Of a DNA stretch of 9,191 bases, positions 6,289-9,191 are shown piece by piece. This DNA is from Polaromonas sp. GTDB taxonomy: Bacteria > Pseudomonadota > Gammaproteobacteria > Burkholderiales > Burkholderiaceae_C. Where the stretch lies: contig JABMMH010000193.1 in the NCBI GenBank assembly GCA_013205645.1, positions 1-9,191 of the forward strand. The letters are read 5' to 3'. How positions within the stretch are numbered: the first letter of the stretch is position 1; each line of letters starts with the position of its first letter. Under the pieces are notes generated by a model, which did not search any database, was not told the DNA's origin, and saw only the letters and a list, made by a program, of their open reading frames with translations. Made by a program: the position numbers and the translations under genes.

Positions 6289-7094
6289 ATTGCAGGACTG
6301 AGGCTGTGAGGCCATCCTTGACGCAGCGCTCGCGTGTCGCCTTGTTGGCTGTGGTGTTGTTGTCAATGGGGACAGCCCAAGCAGCTTTGTTTGGCGACGA
6401 CGAAGCGCGGAAAGCGATCCTGGAACTGCGGACCAAGGTTGATGAACTGCAGCAAAAAAGTGCTGATGATCTGCGCAAAGTGACTGAAGAGAATGCGCAA
6501 TTGAATGCGCAGCTTCGTCGAAGCATCCTCGAGTTGGCTGGCCAGATTGAAAGTTCGCGCGGCGAGTTGGCCCGAATGCGCGGCCAAGACGAGCAGTTTG
6601 CACGTGAGCTGTCCGAGCTCCAAGTGCGCCAAAAAGACTTGTTGCAGTCGATGGAAGACCGGCTCAAAAAATTCGAACCCAGCAAGGTTCGGGTTGACGG
6701 CCTAGAGTTCGTCGCTGAGCCGGCTGAGGTGCGCGACTTTGACGCCGCCTTGGCGACCTTGCGCAAGGGTGAGTATGTTCAAGCCCAAGCGTCATTCACC
6801 GACTTCAACCGGCGCTACCCCAGCAGCGGCTACAAGCCTTCCGCTTTGTTTTGGCTGGGCAACGCCCTGTACGCCCAGCGCAATTACAAAGACGCCATCA
6901 GCAACTTTCGTGCGCTCATGAGCGCTGCGCCTGCTCATTTGCGTGCGCCGGAGGCCTTGCTGTCTATTGCCAATTGCCAGATTGAGTTGAAAGAGACCAA
7001 GGGCGCTCGCACAACTTTGGGTGAGTTGCTCAGTGCCTACCCGCAGTCTGAGGCTGCAACCGTTGGCAAAGAACGTTTAGCCAAACTGAAGTAA
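6285..7094 (+). CDS. cpoB: Cell division coordinator CpoB (YbgF)
   Basis: CpoB is a periplasmic TPR protein that binds TolA and, in E. coli, tunes PBP1B/LpoB so that septal peptidoglycan synthesis keeps pace with outer-membrane constriction. The product is up to 269 residues (E. coli 263). A signal peptide has the core VALLAVVLLSMGTAQA with cleavage expected near residue 33. A long charged helix with coiled-coil character spans about 38-130 (ELRTKVDELQQKS, LRRSILELAGQIES), which in E. coli drives trimerisation. TPR-like repeats cover about 150-269, starting DFDAALATLRKGEYVQAQASF and including ALFWLGNALYAQRNYKDAISNF. The ATG at 6285 overlaps the pal stop but lacks a Shine-Dalgarno. A GTG at 6306, with AGGA at 6294-6297 spaced 8 nt, would give 262 residues and a tidier signal peptide. 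I give the longer form but consider the GTG quite possible. Confidence 0.93.
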   Translation: MNCRTEAVRPSLTQRSRVALLAVVLLSMGTAQAALFGDDEARKAILELRTKVDELQQKSADDLRKVTEENAQLNAQLRRSILELAGQIESSRGELARMRGQDEQFARELSELQVRQKDLLQSMEDRLKKFEPSKVRVDGLEFVAEPAEVRDFDAALATLRKGEYVQAQASFTDFNRRYPSSGYKPSALFWLGNALYAQRNYKDAISNFRALMSAAPAHLRAPEALLSIANCQIELKETKGARTTLGELLSAYPQSEAATVGKERLAKLK

Positions 7095-7128
7095 CCCGAT
7101 CTTTGGTCATCGGCCAAGGACTTCCATC

Positions 7129-7143
7129 CCCTTAAAATAAGGG
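7129..7143 (+). promoter_or_regulatory. Hairpin and -10-like box abutting the yeeE start
   Basis: The 50-nt gap 7095-7144 ends with CCCTTA (7129-7134), AAA, TAAGGG (7138-7143), a perfect 6-bp stem with a 3-nt loop that stops 1 base before the ATG at 7145. The only Shine-Dalgarno-like sequence, AAGGG, is inside the stem and too close to the start to work well. Overlapping it, TAAAAT (7133-7138) matches the -10 consensus at 5 of 6 positions and would place +1 at about 7145, the A of the ATG. No good -35 is seen at the right distance. Either a leaderless transcript or a structured start is possible. Earlier in the gap, CCGAT (7096-7100) and ATCGG (7109-7113) form a weak competing stem with no T-run. 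Confidence 0.35.
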
Positions 7144-7144
7144 A

Positions 7145-8260
7145 ATGGACATCACCGCACTTCAAACCCTTAACAGCCAAATTCTTTGGGCCGCATTCAC
7201 GCTGTCTGCGTTATTTGGCGCTATTGCACAGCGCACCCACTTTTGCACCATGGGTGCAGTCAGCGACATTGTCAGCATGGGCGATTGGACGCGCATGCGC
7301 GTCTGGGGTCTGGCGGCCGGTGTCGCCTTGATCGGCTTTGCCGGCCTGGCTGCTACGGGGCTGATTGACCCGACCAAAACACTTTATGTGTCAAACCGCT
7401 TTCTCTGGCTGTCCGCGCTGGTGGGCGGCTTGCTGTTTGGCTTTGGCATGGTGCTGGCGTCGGGCTGCGGCAGTAAAACACTGGTCCGCTTGGGTGCCGG
7501 CAACCTGAAATCTTTGGTGGTTTTCATTGTCTTGGGTTTGGCCGCTTTTGCCACCCTCAAGGGCATCACGGCGGTGTTGCGGGTCAATACCGTCGACAGT
7601 GTGGCCATCGACTTTGCCACGCCGGCCACCTTGGGTCAGTGGCTCGCCAACGCCAGTGGCTTGCCGCCTGCTACAACCGCTTTGGCGCTTGGGCTTGCGC
7701 TCGGATTGGGCTTCATGGTGTGGGCGCTGTCCGGTCGGGACTTCCTCAACTTTGACAACTTGTTGGCGGGTCTTGGTATTGGCGCCATCATCACAGCGCT
7801 TTGGTGGGTCAGCGGCAGCTTGGGATTTGTCCCGGAGCACCCTGAAACCTTAGAAGCTGTCTATCAGGCGACGAATTCTGGGCGTGCCGAGGCCATGAGC
7901 TTTGTTTCGCCTGTGGCTTACAGCCTCGACTGGTTGCTTTTCTTCAGTGACAAAAGCAAGGTTCTGACTTTGGGCATCGTCTCGGTGGTCGGCGTGGTGG
8001 TGGGTTCCGCCGTGTATGCACTGGCCTCTCGCTCGTTTCGTTGGGAAGGCTTTGGCGGCACCGAAGACACTGCCAACCACATCGTTGGCGCGGTGCTGAT
8101 GGGTGTCGGCGGTGTGGCGGCGATGGGTTGCACCATCGGTCAAGGCTTGTCGGGTATCTCCACTTTGAGTGCCACCAGCTTTGTGGCTTTAGCGGCGATA
8201 TTGCTAGGCGCTACGGCTGGACTCAAGTACCAAATTTGGCGCCTTGAGCGCACGCTGTAG
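7145..8260 (+). CDS. YeeE/YedE (TsuA-type) family membrane transporter, probable thiosulfate uptake
   Basis: This is an inner-membrane protein of 371 residues with about nine hydrophobic segments, for example near 11-30, 52-72, 88-106, 120-142, 174-196, 205-226, 274-296 and 341-360. YeeE/TsuA proteins import thiosulfate for cysteine synthesis and related sulfur use, passing it along three conserved cysteines. Three well-placed cysteines are present: C34 in THFCTMG, C108 in ASGCGSKTLVRLGAGN and C329 in AMGCTIGQGLSG. They appear to correspond to C22, C91 and C293 described in the Spirochaeta TsuA structure. The family call is strong; the substrate is inferred and could be another sulfur or selenium compound. 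No TusA/YeeD partner is encoded next to it. Its TAG overlaps the GTG of tcdA by one base, suggesting translational coupling. The start lacks a normal Shine-Dalgarno. Confidence 0.85.
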   Translation: MDITALQTLNSQILWAAFTLSALFGAIAQRTHFCTMGAVSDIVSMGDWTRMRVWGLAAGVALIGFAGLAATGLIDPTKTLYVSNRFLWLSALVGGLLFGFGMVLASGCGSKTLVRLGAGNLKSLVVFIVLGLAAFATLKGITAVLRVNTVDSVAIDFATPATLGQWLANASGLPPATTALALGLALGLGFMVWALSGRDFLNFDNLLAGLGIGAIITALWWVSGSLGFVPEHPETLEAVYQATNSGRAEAMSFVSPVAYSLDWLLFFSDKSKVLTLGIVSVVGVVVGSAVYALASRSFRWEGFGGTEDTANHIVGAVLMGVGGVAAMGCTIGQGLSGISTLSATSFVALAAILLGATAGLKYQIWRLERTL

Positions 8261-9066
8261 TGGCAGCGGATCTCGAGCGACGCTTCGGCGGTCTGGCACG
8301 CCTCTATGGTCAGGTTGGGGCGCAGCGCATTCGCCAAGCGCACGCGGTGGTGGTGGGCTTGGGTGGCGTCGGTTCTTGGGCAGCCGAAGCATTGGCCCGC
8401 AGCGGTGTGGCCAAGCTCACGCTGATCGACCTCGACCACATCTCTGAGTCCAACATCAACCGCCAACTGCATGCGCTGGACAACACGCTAGGGCAGTCCA
8501 AGGTCGAAGCCATGCGTGAGCGCATTCGGCTGATCAACCCAAGCTGTGAAGTGATCTGTGTTGAAGAATTTGTAGACGCCAGCAACTGGCCGCTCATCGC
8601 TGGTCTTGCTGTTCTCGACGACGACGCGCCATTGGCCGTGCTGGACGCCTGCGACCAAGTGCGAGCCAAAACCGCCATGGCCGCGTGGGCCATTCAGCAC
8701 CGCGTTAACTTCATCACCGTCGGCGCGGCAGGCGGCAAGCGTCACGCGCACCGCGTAGACATCGACGACCTCTCGCTCACCACGCACGACCCCTTGTTAG
8801 CGCAGTTGCGTTACCGACTGCGCAAAGAGCAGGGCGCTGCACGCCTCGACAAGATCGGTGTTGCCTGCGTCTTTAGCCGCGAGTCAGTTGTTCAGCCCGA
8901 TGCAGTAAGCGACACCGGTGACACCGGTGACACCGACGGCAGCTTGAATTGCCACGGCTACGGATCGGTGGTCAGCGTTACATCAACCTTCGGTGTCTGT
9001 GCTGCAGGTTGGTTGTTAGATAAAATTGCGACTGATTTTCAAAACAGCCAAAAAAGGACGCTATAA
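8260..9066 (+). CDS. tcdA: tRNA threonylcarbamoyladenosine dehydratase TcdA (CsdL)
   Basis: TcdA is an E1-like, ATP-dependent enzyme that cyclises t6A37 to ct6A37 in tRNAs reading ANN codons. In E. coli it works with the CsdA/CsdE sulfur-transfer pair. The product is 268 residues, the same as E. coli. It shows RFGGLARLYG (8-17), the nucleotide-binding GLGGVGSWAAEALARSG (33-49), LIDLDHISESNINRQLHA (55-72) and DACDQVRAK (129-137). Further on come VGAAGGKRH (154-162), a DPL..QLR..LRKE helix (177-190) and the C-terminal LNCHGYGSVVSVTSTFG (229-245). I take the GTG at 8260, which overlaps the yeeE stop (TAGTG), because it gives the family N-terminus. Residues 218-226 are encoded by a short tandem repeat in a variable loop. 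The stop codon lies within the -10 box of the tRNA promoter. Confidence 0.93.
   Translation: MAADLERRFGGLARLYGQVGAQRIRQAHAVVVGLGGVGSWAAEALARSGVAKLTLIDLDHISESNINRQLHALDNTLGQSKVEAMRERIRLINPSCEVICVEEFVDASNWPLIAGLAVLDDDAPLAVLDACDQVRAKTAMAAWAIQHRVNFITVGAAGGKRHAHRVDIDDLSLTTHDPLLAQLRYRLRKEQGAARLDKIGVACVFSRESVVQPDAVSDTGDTGDTDGSLNCHGYGSVVSVTSTFGVCAAGWLLDKIATDFQNSQKRTL
8911..8934 (+). repeat. 9-bp in-frame tandem repeat within tcdA
   Basis: The unit GACACCGGT occurs twice in a row (8911-8919 and 8920-8928), followed by a partial third copy GACACC (8929-8934). It encodes DTGDTGDTDG in the loop before the conserved LNCHGYGS motif. Because the unit is three codons, slippage would add or remove DTG without a frameshift. 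Confidence 0.9.
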
Positions 9067-9067
9067 T
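9038..9067 (+). promoter_or_regulatory. Sigma-70-type promoter for tRNA-Lys
   Basis: A perfect TATAAT (9062-9067) is preceded, after 18 bp, by TTCAAA (9038-9043), which matches the -35 consensus at 4 of 6. Transcription would begin near 9074, giving a 5' leader of about 50 nt before the tRNA. The -10 box overlaps the end of tcdA: the TAA stop is bases 9064-9066. The leader is purine-rich with no clear terminator. Confidence 0.7.
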
Positions 9068-9124
9068 TTGAGGCTCAGCTGAAGAGGACAAAATCTAAAT
9101 CAGCAGAGAGCAAGAAGAACAAGT

Positions 9125-9191
9125 GGGACGTTAGCTCAGTTGGTAGAGCAGCGGACTTTTAATCCGTTTGTCGTGGGTTCGACCCCCGCAC
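9125..9191 (+). tRNA. tRNA-Lys (anticodon UUU), 3' end cut by the window
   Basis: The cloverleaf can be followed from G1 at 9125. It has acceptor strand GGGACGT, T8 and A9, D-arm GCTC/GAGC with loop AGTTGGTA, anticodon stem GCGGA/TCCGT with loop CTTTTAA (anticodon TTT at 9158-9160), a 5-nt variable region, and T-arm GTGGG/CCCGC with one G-U pair and loop TTCGACC. The window ends two bases into the 3' acceptor strand, after 67 of about 76 nt; the missing part should read GTCCC plus discriminator. U36-A37-A38 is the sequence context for t6A, so this tRNA is a likely substrate of the t6A pathway and of the adjacent TcdA. It closely resembles E. coli tRNA-Lys. Whether CCA is encoded, and whether more tRNAs follow, cannot be seen. 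Confidence 0.96.

Noticed and set aside
5764..6603. 279-codon open frame on the minus strand opposite pal and cpoB
   Set aside because: It lies wholly opposite two well-identified genes, has no recognisable domain, and its composition (rich in His, Arg, Gln, Ser) is what antisense frames of GC-biased genes produce.
7096..7119. Possible terminator after cpoB (CCGAT/ATCGG stem, or CTTTGG/CCAAGG stem)
   Set aside because: The stems are short, mutually exclusive, and not followed by a T-run, so termination is not supported.
9078..9104. GCTGA/TCAGC inverted repeat in the tRNA leader
   Set aside because: Five base pairs across a 17-nt loop is expected by chance and too weak to call a regulatory structure.
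1..9191. Mobile element, prophage, CRISPR or defence system
   Set aside because: No transposase, integrase, terminal inverted repeats, direct-repeat array or defence-type protein is visible; all genes are core housekeeping or envelope genes. The tRNA-Lys could serve as an integration site, but its 3' end is outside the window.

Overview
This window looks like a stretch of core chromosome from a Gram-negative betaproteobacterium, most likely Burkholderiales and perhaps Comamonadaceae. The evidence is MsbA and a Tol-Pal module (so an outer membrane with lipid A), tight gene packing, moderately high GC, and protein sequences that read like Burkholderiales orthologues. The family-level placement is inference from recall; no search was run. 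I see no transposase, integrase, phage gene, CRISPR array, toxin-antitoxin pair or defence gene, and no strong candidate for an undescribed system.

Layout. (1) 1-2415, plus strand: the 3' part of rlmH (23S rRNA m3-pseudouridine-1915 methyltransferase), then maf (nucleotide pyrophosphatase) 2 nt later, then rng (ribonuclease G) 17 nt later. This is a compact RNA-maturation and nucleotide-housekeeping operon whose start lies outside the window. (2) 2429-4252, minus strand: msbA, the lipid A flippase, convergent with rng. A perfect hairpin inside the 3' end of rng may terminate msbA transcription. (3) 4253-4402: a 150-bp divergent intergenic region between msbA and tolB, holding an almost perfect 23-bp palindrome. 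(4) 4403-7094, plus strand: tolB, pal and cpoB, the periplasmic and outer-membrane half of the Tol-Pal division and envelope system. tolQ, tolR and tolA are not next to them. (5) 7145-9066, plus strand: a YeeE/YedE-family thiosulfate transporter, overlapped by one base by tcdA, the tRNA t6A37 cyclase. (6) 9038-9191: a good sigma-70-type promoter whose -10 box contains the tcdA stop codon, followed by a tRNA-Lys(UUU) gene cut by the window end.

How the genes relate. The msbA/tolB region couples two outer-membrane functions around one control region. The last three genes share a theme: sulfur import, a tRNA position-37 modification enzyme that in E. coli works with a sulfur-carrier system, and a tRNA that is a predicted substrate of that enzyme and is normally thiolated at U34. 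The most rewarding places for a second look are that neighbourhood, the msbA/tolB palindrome, the possibly leaderless start of the transporter gene, the U-rich tolB-pal spacer, and the Tat-like signal of TolB.
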